Positions 33,973 to 46,017 of a stretch of DNA of 64,000 nt are shown here, piece by piece. Below the pieces are notes generated by a model. The model saw only the letters and a program-made list of their open reading frames with translations, searched no databases and was not told where the DNA came from. A program made the translations under genes and the position numbers. How positions within the stretch are numbered: the first letter of the stretch is position 1; every line of letters starts with the position of its first letter. Origin of the DNA: Lantana camara (lineage: Eukaryota; Streptophyta; Magnoliopsida; Lamiales; Verbenaceae); assembly GCA_037501455.1 (NCBI GenBank), contig CM074855.1, positions 26,623,001 through 26,687,000 of the forward strand, in the 5' to 3' direction.

Positions 33973-34338
33973 TGTAGTTAAGAGGTGGGGTCTGGCCAAA
34001 TCCCTAAAGATTAGGGAGCAGTTTTCATAACTGCTGTGACACTCCCTAATAGAATAGCAATACGTTTACTTAACCCTATTCTATTCTATATATAAGACTT
34101 ATCTGTTAGATAAGTCTAACACACGAGACAGAATATTCACTATAAAAAACTCTCTCTAAGAAAATAAAATTCTCTTTACGTAGTCCATCATCCACGACTA
34201 GAGATTTGAGGGCGTGGAAAAGACGGTGACTCTAGTAGCCACCTGAAGAGAAGATTAAGGCCGAGATAACATTAGGTTTAAGACGATAATCAATTCGCTT
34301 CCGTAAATCAGGTTAGTCCGATTATATGTATACCTACA
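33973..34338 (+). repeat. Copia A 3' LTR
   Basis: A 366-bp copy of 4998-5364, TGTAGTTAAGAGG to TACCTACA, followed by CGATT, the TSD partner of CTATT at 4993-4997. Confidence 0.93.
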
Positions 34339-37080
34339 CGATTAAACCAAATCAGTCACAACAAGATTGCTAATCTAGTCCCCTCCTCATCTGATAGCGT
34401 CTCCAAAGCTGTACAGAGAACACCTTGAACCTCAGCTGCTGACAACGCGACAACAGCACAGGGCAGGTTTGATAATGCCCAAGTTTGTCATACCAGTGTG
34501 CAGAAAAATAGAGCATGGGCAAGATCCTCCTCCAACTCACCACAATGTACACAACCATTGTCTACTATGCAGTGTCTCTGGTGAAGGTTATAGGCTGTAG
34601 GCAATATATCATTGCAAACTCGCCACGAAAACATCCTAACTTTAGGCATCACTTTAAGTCCCTAAATCAATTTCCATACCTTGTGATTCTCCGTTGGAGG
34701 TGGGAGCAAGGGTTCCCCACTGCCAACTGTCTTGCAAGCTGGTACGCGTGATTAACTGAGAACCTCCCGTCACTAGCATAGTGCCATATCAGAGTATCCT
34801 TCTGTCAAACATTCCCTAAAGGTAGACTTAATTGGCTCGGGCATCCTCCGAAATGAAAGTGTTAAAAATCAACTCCAAATCCCAACAAGCCAGACTTGGT
34901 TTCATGAGTTTAGCCACCCACTCAGGTTTGACTAAGGCATCTGCACGGAATCTCGTCTAAAAGAAGGCTCCACCGGGAGCCACCTACCCCTTCACACATG
35001 AACATTACTCCAATCTTTGATCCTCCATCTCATGCCTGCGCGAGAAGGTATCTAGCTTGAAACAAGCTTCTCCATGTTAATGAAGGCAACGACCCAGCCT
35101 AGCATTCCATATATCTGAGTGAGAGAAATATCGCGCCTTGTAAATTCGGACTAAGAGGCTATCCGGATCTCGTATAATATGCCACAACTATTTGGCAAGC
35201 ATCGCTAAGTTAAAGAGCTTTAAGTCTTGGAAGCCAAGACCCCCATCGCCTTTCTTATTACACGTTTGATTCTAAGCAATTCAATGAATCTTTTTTGCAA
35301 TACGATTATTCCACCAAAATTGTCTGATAGTAGCTTCCATGTTCTAAAGAATGTTGTCCGAGAGGAGGAAGCAGTTCATCGCATAGGAAGAAATCGCTTG
35401 CATCACCGCTTTAATAAGCACTTCTTTACCCGCGGCTGACAAGAATTTTTCCGAGTACCCTTGCACTTTTCTTCTGACTTTATCCACTAACCCCAAGAAA
35501 TACCCCCTTTTTGGATCTGCCCATGACTGAAAGTAGTCCTAAGTATAAATCTAATTGCTCCACCCTCCGTACCCCTAGAAAGTGGGCAAAATCTTCTTGC
35601 TTCAGTACGGGTACATTTTTACTAAAGACACATGAGGACTTCTGAACGTTCATCATTTGCCCAGAAACCCGAGCATACTTATTTAGAACCTGCTTTACCC
35701 GGCCAAAGCCTCCTCCGAAGCAGCTCCACACACCATCCTATCATTCACGAAGAGAAGATGGGAAACGGGGGAAGCCCCATGACAAATTGAAAGACCAATC
35801 AAATTCCCATTACGCTCGTGTTCCTGTAACAAACCTGATAATACTTCTGTACACAAAAGGAACAGATAAGGGGAGAGAGGTCCCTTTGGCGTAGGCCTCT
35901 CTCAGGGACCAAATAGCCAAACTCACACCCATCAAGGAGGAAAGAAAAGGAAACAGAGGTAGCACAGGTCATAACTTGCTCAATAAAAAGTATTTGAAAA
36001 ACCTAACCTTGCCAGAACTCCATGAAGGAACCGTCATTCAATACGATCGTACACTTTGCTCATATCAAGCTTCAAATTAAAGAAGTCATCTTTCCCTGCA
36101 CGCTTATTTTTAATGAAGTGATTTTTTTCAAAGGCAACTAAGATATTATCACTGATGAGGTGGTTCGAAATAAAAACTGACTGGCATGGGGAAATGATAG
36201 TATTCAAGAGGGGTTTTAACTGATTCGCGAGGGCTTTCAAAACAATTTTATAAATGACATTGCAGAGACTAATAGGACGAAATTGTGTAATCAGTTCAGG
36301 GGATTTGTACTTTGGAATGAGGACAATATGAGTGAAATTCAATCTGCTATCGAAGTGGCCATTATTCAGAAAATCAATAACCCAAGCAATAACATCTCCA
36401 CCTATTATATTCCAATAGCGTTGAAAAAAAAAGTAAGGGGGAAGGCCTCGGGGCCTGGGGATTTAAGCGGATACATATGTTTAAGGGCTTGGGTTACCTC
36501 CTCGAAAGTATACGGAAGAAGCAGCTTTTGGTGCATATCCTCATCCCCCTTATGCGGGGTGACTCGGAAGATCCGCTAGTTCTTCAGAATTGACCCGGTT
36601 TGAAGAGAAGAACTCCCCAAAATATTCCTCAATAATATTACGGATCCCATCCTCCGAGCTACATAACTGTCCATCCGTATCTCTAAGCCCCCCGATGTGA
36701 TTAACTCTTTCCCACTGAGTAGCCTTGTTATGGAAGATCTTCTTATTCCTCCCCTCCCCCCCTCCAATGTTCCTTAGCTTATTGCTTCCATTTTAATTCC
36801 TCCTGACCAAGAATAGCACGTATCTCCTTTCTAATTGTCAATTCCCTAGTCTTAGTATTCTTCGTGATAATCCCCAGCCACAACGACACTAACTCTTTTT
36901 CCAACTTCTCGATGCGATCCTAAACGTCATTCTTGTAGTATGCTCTTTCTTCGCCAAACTATCCGCACAACTATTGCATTAACCTTTGATGTGTCGCACC
37001 TACAACTCCCAAGATTTCTTGAGAAAATCTCTAACATCCTCAATAATGTTTCCCAGCGGATGAACGAAAATATTAACTTT
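34339..37080 (-). pseudogene. LINE-2, RT and zinc-finger portion, 5'-truncated and decayed
   Basis: Reading leftward on the minus strand: a linker (GEGRNKKIFHNKATQWERVN), a finger region near 36480, THIVLIPKYKSPELITQFRP, SLCNVIYKIV, LKLDMSKVYDRIE (36040s), a degenerate FADD region near 35755, then QVLNKYARVSGQMMNVQKSS (35700s). A zf-RVT stretch at about 34500-34650 reads C-x2-C with EDLAHALFFCTLVW. Frameshifts and stops are frequent. Homology fades at about 37000-37080, before any endonuclease or ORF1, so the copy is 5'-truncated, as LINEs often are. The RNase H end is at 4377-4997 across copia A. Confidence 0.85.
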
Positions 37081-37360
37081 TTTCACTGGCCGAAGTTTTT
37101 CTTTAAGTTTAAATATATTATTTATAATTTATAGTTTATAATTTATTAACAAAATTAATTCCTTTACATTATTACATTGTTTATTTTTTTTGGAAGTTGA
37201 AATCATTTATAATTTTCATCATTTTCCTTTGTAATGCCATTTTTTTTTCATTTTCTCTCTTTTTATTTGTCCTAATTCATATTTAGTTCATTAAAAAGTA
37301 AATTGTTAATTTAACTGATAATATATATTACTCTTTATTTGATATATTATTTTATAAAAC

Positions 37361-38169
37361 CTATGATGTATGGATACGGACACGGCGACACGGATTTTTT
37401 CAAAATTTTAGGACACGACACGGCTATATTATATATATAAATATATATTTTATAAATATTAATTTATATAAAATAAATATAAAATATTCTTATTCTTTAT
37501 TTTTATGAATATAAAATATTTTTTATTAGTTAGGAGGTTTTGCTTTGTATACAGGCCCACACGAAAGTCATTATCCCATTAATTGAGTTACTCTCTCCTC
37601 TGCACAACTTTTCAATTTACTACTCTTGCTCAATTTATTCTCATTTTCTCTCTCCTCTGTGCAACTTTTCATTTTTGGGTTTCTTCAACCATCTGTTCAC
37701 CAAAAAAAATTATTAAAGGTATTAGATCAAGACATCAAGATTCAAAGGTTGTGGTAGGGGATTTAAAAATTTTAAGGTTTGATGGGAGGAGGAAGCGGAA
37801 TTCCAGATTCTTCTTTTCACTACCACCGTCACCGCCGCAGCCAGCTTTTTCTTCACCACCATCGTTACCGCAAGCGAAGCTTCTTCAAGCTTCTCTTTAC
37901 CACCCCCATTACCGCCGCAGAGGCCGTGTCAACAAGAAATGCCGGGATGGGGCTTCCACCTTCCAGAAATCCAAATTCTTCTAAATCTATGTCCAAGCCG
38001 TGTCATTGCAGAGTGTCCGACACGGTGTCCCTATTTAATTTTTCTTTTTAATTTAGGACACGGATTTGGCGTGTTGGACACGTGTCGGAGCCGCGTCCGA
38101 GACGTGTCCGTGTCCGATATGTGTCTGACACTACATGGAGTCAATTTTTGAAGTGTCCGTGCATTATAG
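37361..38169. mobile_element. Non-autonomous hAT-like element 2 with GACACGG-rich ends
   Basis: Ends CTATGATG and (reversed) CTATAATG are flanked by the perfect 8-bp duplication TATAAAAC (37353-37360 and 38170-38177), as for hAT. Both subterminal regions carry repeats of GGACACGG / GTGTCCG. The 809-bp interior has a CG-rich codon-like stretch (about 37780-37960, with a frame rich in Ser/Pro/Arg and no domain). No transposase. Confidence 0.72.
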
Positions 38170-38177
38170 TATAAAAC

Positions 38178-38775
38178 CTACAAATTTCTTTCTATTATTT
38201 ATTTATATTTGTGTATAAAATAATAGTTTTAGTAATATAGGTAGTATTGATATGGATATTGTGTTTAGGGTGACATTCAGGTAAATAATTTATTTTTTCT
38301 TTTCTACATATCTTTTACTTATTTAATCAATATATGATATTATCATGAGTTCATTTCATCATATCTTTATAAATTTTGATGAGTACATATATTTACATAT
38401 TATTATTCTTTAGAATTTGTAGATAATTGCATATTCTTTATGAAACTATTTTCTTCTATTAAGTCTCTACTCAATTAAAAAAAATAATGAACGATAATAA
38501 GGAGAAACTTAAGTTAATATAATTTAAAAACTAAGTATACTAAAATAATAAATTTGGATTTGAAACTAATGCATATATATTTTATAAATTAAATATGTAT
38601 GCATAGATTATTTTTTTATCCTTTAATGGTATGATTGATATGCATAAATGGAATGAGGTAGAAAATGAATGAACTTTGCAATGGAATGAACAAAGGAATG
38701 AAATGACTTTATTATAGAATTTATATGATTGGTACGCCAAGTAACAAAGTTAGGAATGAAACTGGTGATTGGTAT
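38178..38775. other. AT-rich intergenic stretch, no feature seen
   Basis: About 600 bp of AT-rich DNA between two hAT-like elements with no ORF, RNA gene or clear repeat that I can recognise. Confidence 0.5.
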
Positions 38776-38783
38776 GCATTAAA

Positions 38784-39854
38784 TAGGGATGTAAACGAGA
38801 TGAGCCAGCTCACGAGCTTAGCAAGCTGGCTCGACGAAAGCTCGTGCTTGGATTCGATATCTGCGAGCCGAGCCGAGCCGAGCCGAGCCGAGCCATGGCT
38901 CGGCGCGTGCTATCTACTAGCCAAGCCCGAGCCATATGTTTTACAACTCGTAGCTTGCGAGCCTATATTCATAAATATATAATATATATTATATATGTAT
39001 ATGTATAATATATTCATATATAATACATATACGTTAAATATATGCTAATATTATAATATTATATATATACATAGATATATATAGATACACGTTATATAAA
39101 AGAAATCCCTAAGCCAATTTATTCTCATTCATTCCAGTTTTAGCTGCTAAAGCCCAAAAGGTGAAAACCCTAACTAGTTACCAGATCTACAATTCATTCA
39201 CTCCAGTTTCAACCAGGGTGAAATCCCAACCAGATCCACCACCTTACCTTACGCCAAAGTTCAACGATCAGCAGCATAGAGCCACCACGTCGCCACCTCC
39301 AGCCACCCATCCTCTCATTCCGCCTCCCACCACCCAAACGCCACCCCCTCCAGCGTGCTCCAGGTCGCCGCTGCCGCCATCTACATCACCACTCACCATT
39401 TCTTGCAGCTTGAAGAACATAACCACCTCCTACGCGCTGGCGGTCAGGGAGATTCAAAAACTCTAGAATGAAGATTTTGAATTTAACTTTTGATTTTATT
39501 TTTTCTTCAAATTTTTGGTTCGTTTGCCATCTCTTTTCTTCGGCTTTTTTATAAATAAGAAAATAAATCTAAATTTTTGTTCTTTTTTGGATGTAAATAA
39601 AGAAAAGATTCTGAATTTGGGTTAAAAGGAGGAAAAAATCCAGATTTGGAGACAAAAGAATGGTATTTTTAGGGTTTTCTTTATGGCTCGTGGTCTCGAC
39701 TTGGCTCGGCGGAATCTCATTGCGAGCCAAGCCCGAACCCCCCCCACCCCCCCCATCACGGCTCGCTGGCTTGCGAACCAAGTTCGAACCCATACTTTTA
39801 GGGATGAGCCCGAGACATCAAAAAGTGCGAAGGCTTGGCTTGTTTACATCCCTA
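38784..39854. mobile_element. Non-autonomous hAT-like element 3 with (GAGCC)n
   Basis: TIRs TAGGGATGTAAACGAGAT and (reversed) TAGGGATGTAAACAAGCC. Flanks GCATTAAA (38776-38783) and GCGTTAAA (39855-39862) match at 7 of 8 bases. Subterminal GAGCC/GGCTCG repeats, including a run of about five GAGCC at 38869-38894, occur at both ends. The interior (39161-39466) has a Pro/Thr-rich frame without domains, possibly captured DNA. The TIR matches hAT element 1 at 6313. Confidence 0.78.
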
Positions 39855-39862
39855 GCGTTAAA

Positions 39863-41079
39863 ACTGATGATGCATGATCGGAGGTCACTACACTATCATT
39901 CAGAATTTATAGGATTTTGGGAAACTATGATGGATAGAGCGCTTAGATAGATAAAGGTGGAGACGTTCGAGCGGGATCTGAGTTCTTTCCTGCTAGGTAA
40001 ACACAAAAAAATTAGAAGGTCAAATTGGGGAATATGGAGGGATACCCAGTTTTGGATTTCCGACGCTCAAGTCAATAAACCTTATATGAAGATTTAAGTG
40101 AGTTAGAGAGAGAAAAATACAAGAATTGCTTATAGAGTGCATGAACTGTAGTTTATAAAGGAATAGAGCAAGGGTCTTTGGATAATTTTGTGGCAGGCAA
40201 ATACAAGGGATGTTACCCTATAGACATGACCCAGTGAGGGTGTGTTTGAGGAAAAGCACCTGTAGGCTGAAAAAGTAGCCGGAAGGGTGACCTTAGCAGG
40301 GATACGGTCATGTACGGGGCATCATAAAACACTTGGGCGGTTCTCGAGGGGCCTGGCCCTCGGGATACTTGAGGGAGTATTGTATCCCTAGTTTGCGGTG
40401 ATTTTCTAAAAATGGTGTACTTTTGGACGTATATTTCAACTTTGGTGTACTTTGCAGGTGTAGTGCAATTTTGGGGTTTTCCGCTTTTGGCAAATGCGGA
40501 ATCACTGTAGTGAATAGTGATTCCGCTTTTGGTAAAAGCGGAATCACCCTAGTGAATAGTGATTTTCGCTTTTGCGATCACAATCGTAAAAGCGAAAATC
40601 ACTATTCACTAGGGTGATTCCGCTTTTGCCAAAAGCGGAATCACTATTCACTACAGTGATTCCACATTTGCCAAAAGCGGAAAACCCCAAAATTGCACTA
40701 CACCTGCAAAGTACACCAAAATTGAACTACACAAAAAAAAAAAACACTAATTTTAAAAATTCACCCTAGTTTGCTCCTAGCCATGTTGTTCGAGGGGCCC
40801 GAGGGGCACCTTGTATCTATTTTATAATTCTCAGGTTTGTACTGTTGGGGATCCATGAACTGTCCCGAGGCGGACTAAGGATCTATGTGCCATATTTTCG
40901 TAAGTCGTGGGGTGTTGACATGCCCAGATTATATTTGGGTCACATCAAAAACCGTGGCATAATATATACATTAGTAAATATATATAACTGGGGTTTGGGG
41001 TTTGAGCTATATTCCAACTAATATTTTTTATTCAAATTTCAGATACAGTAAAGACCCCCCATAAAAGAACTGGCCTACT
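39863..41079. other. Unclassified repeat-like DNA carrying the MULE hairpin element
   Basis: 39863-40387 and 40775-41079 flank the 369-bp foldback element. Words such as TCGAGGGGCC and GCCCGAGGGGC recur on both sides, and GGGGTGTTGACATGCCCAG near 40912-40930 looks LTR-like. I cannot place it in a family and see no coding region. Confidence 0.4.
40397..40765. mobile_element. Mutator-like foldback MITE (369 bp) with 9-bp TSD
   Basis: Flanked by the perfect 9-bp duplication CTAGTTTGC (40388-40396 and 40766-40774). The ends GGTGATTTTCTAAAAATGG and (reversed) GGTGAATTTTTAAAATTAG are inverted repeats. The two arms pair along almost their whole length around a four-base centre (CACA, 40579-40582). 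Smaller palindromes (ATTCCGCTTTTGGTAAAAGCGGAAT type) sit within each arm. A 9-bp TSD with long TIRs points to the Mutator (MULE) superfamily. There is no transposase. Confidence 0.85.
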
Positions 41080-41089
41080 ATTTTGTGTA

Positions 41090-42087
41090 GAGAAAAATTC
41101 ATATGCATCCCTATGTTTTTAATGCAAATTCAAAATAGTCCTCATATTTTTAATTTGCTTTAGATTCATCCTTTAAGTTATTTACCATAATTTTAGGTTA
41201 AAAATTATAAATAGACTAAAATACCCTTATAGTAAAATTTATCTATTTAAGTATAAAGATAATCAAATTATCTTGCCTTTTCTAAAACAATAAAAGAAAT
41301 AAAAAATTATAAATTATTTAGTTTAATTATTATTAACTTCATTAAATCCCAAAATTATAAAAATACTAAATATAAATTAAAGTTATTCACAATTATCAAT
41401 TATCGAGTTCGAGGCATATATTCACCAAATTAAAATGAATTATTAAAGTTTGACATGTTCAATTCATGCATGTATACATTAATTATTTCAAAATAATAGC
41501 AAAAATAATTCAATGTTGAAATTTTTTTAAGCATATGCTCATACATTACATTTTAAAATCAATTCCGTTTCATTAATTTTAGTCGATTAATTTCTTTGAT
41601 TTTTTTTTATTGATTATGAACTTGACGTGCTTGTGGAATTACCCTCAATTTATTTAATACATTAAATTAATTTTGCTATTAATGTTAAATATCTCTATTA
41701 GTAATATATATACGTACATGCATGAATTGAATATGTCAAACTTTAACTATCTATTTTAATTTGGTGAATATATTTCTTGATAATGGTGGATGAATTTAAT
41801 TTATATATTATTATTTTATAATTTTGGGATTTAATGGAGTTAATAACTATTAAACTAATAATTTATAGTTTTTTTATTTCTTTTATTGTTTGGTAAAAAT
41901 GCAAGATTATTTGATTATCTTTATACTAAATAGATAGATTATAATTTAAGGGCAATTTAGTCTATTTATAGTTTTTGGCCTAAAATTATGGTAAAAAATA
42001 GTTTAAAGGATGAATTTAAAGTAAATTAATAACACTAGTACTATTTTAAATTTTCACTAAAAATAGGGATGAATATGGAAATTTTCC
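41090..42087. mobile_element. Second Mutator-like foldback element (998 bp) with long inverted arms
   Basis: Flanked by ATTTTGTGTA at 41080-41089 and 42088-42097 (10 bp; a 9-bp TSD is included). The left arm (about 41090-41510) and right arm (about 41680-42087) are reverse complements over roughly 400 bp with scattered changes, for example TTCACCAAATTAAAAT and ATTCAATTCATGCATGTA. AT-rich and without ORF. Confidence 0.82.
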
Positions 42088-42097
42088 ATTTTGTGTA

Positions 42098-42792
42098 AGT
42101 ACAAATCTACCTAATTTTGACAAACCCTTATTAATTTGCTTAAATAGTTTAGATACTGTATTAATTATTTGTAATTGATGCTTTATTTTTGTGAAAATTA
42201 CAAAATTGAAACATTATATATCCCAATTGTATTTTTTTGGACAAAAATTATGTCAATCTCAACTTAGGCACAGTATGTACCAGTGTTTTTTTTTTTTTTT
42301 GACTGAAAATCAAATTATAATTTTTTTCTTAATTAATATCTTAAATTGAGACTGTCATAAATATTATCCAAAATGCAATTAGAGTATAATTATTGTCTCA
42401 AATTTGGAAATTTATCCTTCATTTCTATTTCTGATTTATAATTAATGACAGTATAATGTCATATTTGTCAGTTTTAATGCACCAATGTATTAATTGAGTT
42501 TTAGTCGTCAAGTAAAAACAACGTAATAATGAACATGATGGGAAGTAGGTCCATTTCATAATGAATTGGTTTCTTTGCTAATGTGTAAAGAAATAATTCT
42601 TTCCTTAACGAAGCTTAGCTAGTCATATTCCATCCTTGATTGTACTAATAATAATTTTAATACTAGTTAAAAATCCGAGCCTTGCACGGGAAATATGTTT
42701 TACTTATAAATAAAATCCCGTGATAACATTTGGAATTTTTGTTAATTTAATTAAAAAAAAAAAATCCCTGATTTTTAATTTTAAGACTAAAT
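42098..42792. other. AT-rich stretch left of copia D, no feature seen
   Basis: About 700 bp of AT-rich DNA with short homopolymers. CCGAGCCTTGCACGGG near 42676-42691 resembles words at the ends of some plant DNA transposons, but I find no partner end. Confidence 0.4.
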
Positions 42793-42979
42793 TGTAGACA
42801 TATGGTATGGTAAGCTAGAAATTAGAGGTTGTGTGATCGGGTGATTATATATAGTGATTTACTTTTCTTTCTTAGCATAGTTTGTGTATTGTATTTATAC
42901 GTTCTTGTACAATGTATTCTTTACACACAGTGAAATAAGAAAAACCCTTTCCAAAACATGAACTCTCTTATAGCAAACA
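42793..42979 (+). repeat. Copia D 5' LTR
   Basis: A 187-bp repeat, TGTAGACATATGG...TAGCAAACA. It contains a TATA-like GTATTTATACG (about 42892-42902). Followed by TGGTATCAGAGC. The partner is at 61104. Confidence 0.9.
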
Positions 42980-42991
42980 TGGTATCAGAGC
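42980..42991 (+). other. Copia D primer binding site (initiator Met-tRNA type)
   Basis: TGGTATCAGAGC directly follows the LTR end CAAACA, the plant copia primer site. Confidence 0.9.
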
Positions 42992-43056
42992 GGGTGACGA
43001 TCCATTAATATATAGATCCGAACTTTGCTCGTCACGTACCCATATCTTCCTCGGCC

Positions 43057-44205
43057 ATGGCCGAACACAACAGCGTCCAATCCAGCATTGGCAAGGAATC
43101 GGAACAGCCACTCAATTCCTTGGCCACGCGACTAGCCAGTTTAATTAGCAACCTGCAACCCCAAACCGAAAACAGTCAGAACCACATGCTACAATAAATT
43201 TCCATCAGTATTAAACTCAATCAGTTTAATTGCTCCCTTTCAGCGCGTTTAATGAAGATGGCGATTGGACGGAGAGGAAAACTCAGCCACTTCACCCGGA
43301 CCCCGCCACCACCAGTGGTAGATTCTCTGGCATACCCCAAGTGGGAGCAAGCAGACATCATTGTCTGTACGTGGCTCCTGGACAACATGGAGCCAGAATT
43401 GATCACACTTTCCGCAGAATATCCATCGGCCAAAACGTTATGGGACGGTCTAAAATCCACATACAGTCGAAGCAGCGACGGACTTCAGATCTTCGACCTT
43501 ACAGTCAGAGCCAACAACTTGAAATAGGAATGGATATCATAAGTACTACAACAACCTTCCACTAATATGGAGGGAGATAGAGATCTGACAACCAAACCAG
43601 ATGACTCATGAACAGGATATCTCGACATTTAATCGCCTCAGAACCGAGAATCAGTTATTCTAATTTCACGCCGGGATCGACGATAGGTATGACACGGAAT
43701 GGAGAGACCTGCTGAAAGAGGTCCCGTTACCATCGGTAGAAAAAGCCTATGCCACCATACGGTGAGAGGAAACCCGGCGTGAGATAATGGGGAGACAAAA
43801 TTCATCATCAGCTTCTGATACAGGCATCAAGACAGGATTGGCTGTCGGAGGTCAGGGGTGAGAAGTAACAGGAACAAGCCGCGGGAAGAGGCCTGAACCG
43901 TGGAATGGTGGGCCGCCAAGGCTGTCGCCGGTGACTCCATGCCGGAGCACCAACAACGGGAACGGGCCGGTGAAGTACATTCACTGCAAGTGACTCAGAC
44001 ACTCCAAAGATGGATGCTTCAAGCTAATAGGGTGGCCTGAAAGATGGCGGAGCCAGTATGGGGAGAACACGACGCCAGGGTATGTTGCGGCATCGGTCGC
44101 CGCCGGAGGAAGTGGATCGACACAGGAAGGGAAGAATGGAGAAGGAGCGTACAACAACTCTGGAGAGGCGGCAACCGAAATGTGTGAAAAAAGGAGAAGG
44201 CTCAC
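43057..44205 (+). pseudogene. Copia D gag (broken)
   Basis: ATG at 43057 (MAEHNSVQSSIGKES). A frameshift/stop near 43195 precedes WEQADIIVCTWLLDNMEPEL and SAEYPSAKTLWDGLKSTYS (UBN2-type capsid region) in 43252-43527. The rest is broken (TFNRLRTENQ, DLLKEVPLPSVEKAYATI). A degenerate zinc knuckle (C-x-C lost; HSKDGCFKLIGWPERW) lies at about 43975-44045. Not functional. Confidence 0.8.
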
Positions 44206-44450
44206 TTAGGTATAGGGTAAGGTCGGGATTATTGTCCTGCCCCTCACCCTCTTTTTCTTTTAAAGTTTCACCCCCCATTTGTAATTCTACCCTTGAAGTT
44301 TTTAATTCTTGCACTTTAGCCCCAAGATATTTTTCCCCTATTAGTAATGAGCCCCTTACTCCAAAACTTGTAAAAGGCACCCCATTGTAAATAAAAATAA
44401 CAAAGGTACAACACTCTAGGCCAGCGCACACAGTGTTAAACAGAATTTTC
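44206..44450. other. Non-coding segment between copia D gag and protease
   Basis: About 240 bp with CT-rich text (CCCTCACCCTCTTTTTC, CACCCCCCATTTG) and stops in all useful frames, unlike the flanking coding DNA. It may be a small insertion of unknown type; no terminal repeats are visible. Confidence 0.4.
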
Positions 44451-46017
44451 GGTAGATCTTTGATTATGGGGCCACAAATACAATGACATATGATCGAGCG
44501 GATCTGGTGGAATACACAACCCTACCCAAAACTGGGATTTTGAATGCAAATGGGGGTCTTTCCTCGGTTCAGGGCGCGAGGACTATGACTTCGTCTCCAT
44601 ATTTGAAATTAAAAGATTATCTTTATGTTCCTAGCCTGTCCTGCAAATTGCTTTTATAAGTAAAGTCACTAAAGTGTTAAACTGTATGGTGCTAATGTTC
44701 CCTACATTCTCTTTGCTGCAGGATATTCGATCGGGGAAGGTAATTGGGCGTGGTACTGAGGAACGCGGGTTGTACTACGTAGACGAGGTAGCTCAACAAG
44801 GGATTGCAGCGCTTGCTCACGGGACAATGAACCGCCAACAGTGGTTGTGGCACCTCCATTTGGGTCATCCCTCGTCAAGGTTTCTTCAGTTGTTATTTCC
44901 ACAGTTACTTTCAAAAGATAGTCAATTCTCTTGTGAGAGGTGTATTCTTGCTAAGAGTCATAAACAGTCCTTTCCTACTCCCAACTCTAGGTCTAAAACT
45001 GTTTTTTCTCTAGTTCATTCAGATGTATGGTTAAGTATTTTATTCTCTTTATTAAAGGTTGTTCTCGAATGACATGGGTGTATTTTCTCAAAAATAAGGC
45101 TAAGATTTCCTCAAAGTTCATTGAGTTCTTTAAATTGGTGCGTACGTAGTATCAGTCTCATATCCAGGTGCTTAGATCAGATAATGCAGGGGGGATATGT
45201 TAACTCTATCCTAAAACAGTTCTTTCATGACCACGGGGTTAATCCACCAAACCTCGTGTCCTCATACCCCACAGAGAAATGGGATAGCCGAACGTAGGAA
45301 TCGCCAGCTACTGGAAATGTCTAGGTCTCTTCTCATTGGGTCCCACTATCCCCAATCTATATGGCCCGAAGCTTTTGTTACCTCGGTTTATCTGGTTAAC
45401 CGGCTGCTCTCAAAACCTCTACACTTTGATACTCCACTAAAGTGTCTAGCCAGTCAAGTAAGTATCCCGTCTTTCTTAACTCTGCAACTACGGGTGTTCT
45501 GTTGTTTAGTGTATGTCAATCTCCCTAAAATCACACGTACCAAACTTGATCCCTGTTCTGTCAAATGTGTCTTTGTCGGGTGTGAGGTTCATCAAAAGGG
45601 GTATAGGTGCTATCATCCCCCTTCTTGTAGTTTATATACCACTATGAATTGTGATTTTTTTGAATCAGAGTATTATTTTACCTTCCCACTCAGTGGTAAT
45701 CGACAACAAGATCCACTGAGTGGGGTGACACCACTGTCCTGGCTAGACACAGTCCTAACAGACCAAGTAGGCGGAACCACCGAGCCACCACCTCCTGTAG
45801 TACAACCCTATGCTCTTTCCACAGAGCCCTTCACGCCGACAAATAATCCTAAGGTTAGTAGCCAGACCTTGGAACAGGAGGAGATTGAGGTACAGGGGGA
45901 GAATGTAACACAGAGTGGTGTAGATGTTATAGAAAGATATGTATTGCCACCTCGATCAAATAGAGGTGTTCCATCAAAACGGTATGAGCCTGAGCGTACA
46001 GGCTGAACTCCGAGGTA
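44451..46017 (+). pseudogene. Copia D protease and integrase
   Basis: Protease: IFDYGATNTMTYDRADL at about 44459, where the catalytic D-S-G reads D-Y-G; LKDYLYVPSLSCKLL follows. GAG-pre-integrase/HHCC: WLWHLHLGHPSSRFL and CERCILAKSHKQSF. The core is frameshifted near 45060-45230. The third-acid box QRNGIAERRNRQLLEM is in 45227-46006, with an ORF ending at 46006. The protease and integrase are inactive by sequence. Confidence 0.85.

Larger units (their letters stand above)
4998..34338 (+). mobile_element. Copia A: Ty1/copia LTR retrotransposon inserted into LINE-2 and itself split by copia B
   Basis: Two related terminal repeats (4998-5364 and 33973-34338, both TGTAGTTAAG...CCTACA), a Met-tRNA-type primer site at 5366, a purine-rich tract before the 3' LTR, and gag-protease-integrase-RT-RNase H order define a copia element. 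Flanking 5-mers CTATT (4993-4997) and CGATT (34339-34343) are a TSD with one mismatch. The 29.3-kb span shrinks to about 8.4 kb once copia B is taken out, and to about 7.6 kb without the hAT element in its leader. All coding parts carry stops or frameshifts. Several catalytic or zinc-binding residues are replaced (YVDD reads YVYD; the second integrase Cys reads Tyr). Confidence 0.93.

Noticed and set aside
37583..37984. Host protein gene in hAT element 2
   Set aside because: No domain, no start context and overlapping frames of equal quality; treated as element interior.
39161..39466. Proline-rich host gene
   Set aside because: Low-complexity frame in a hAT element interior with no supporting signal.
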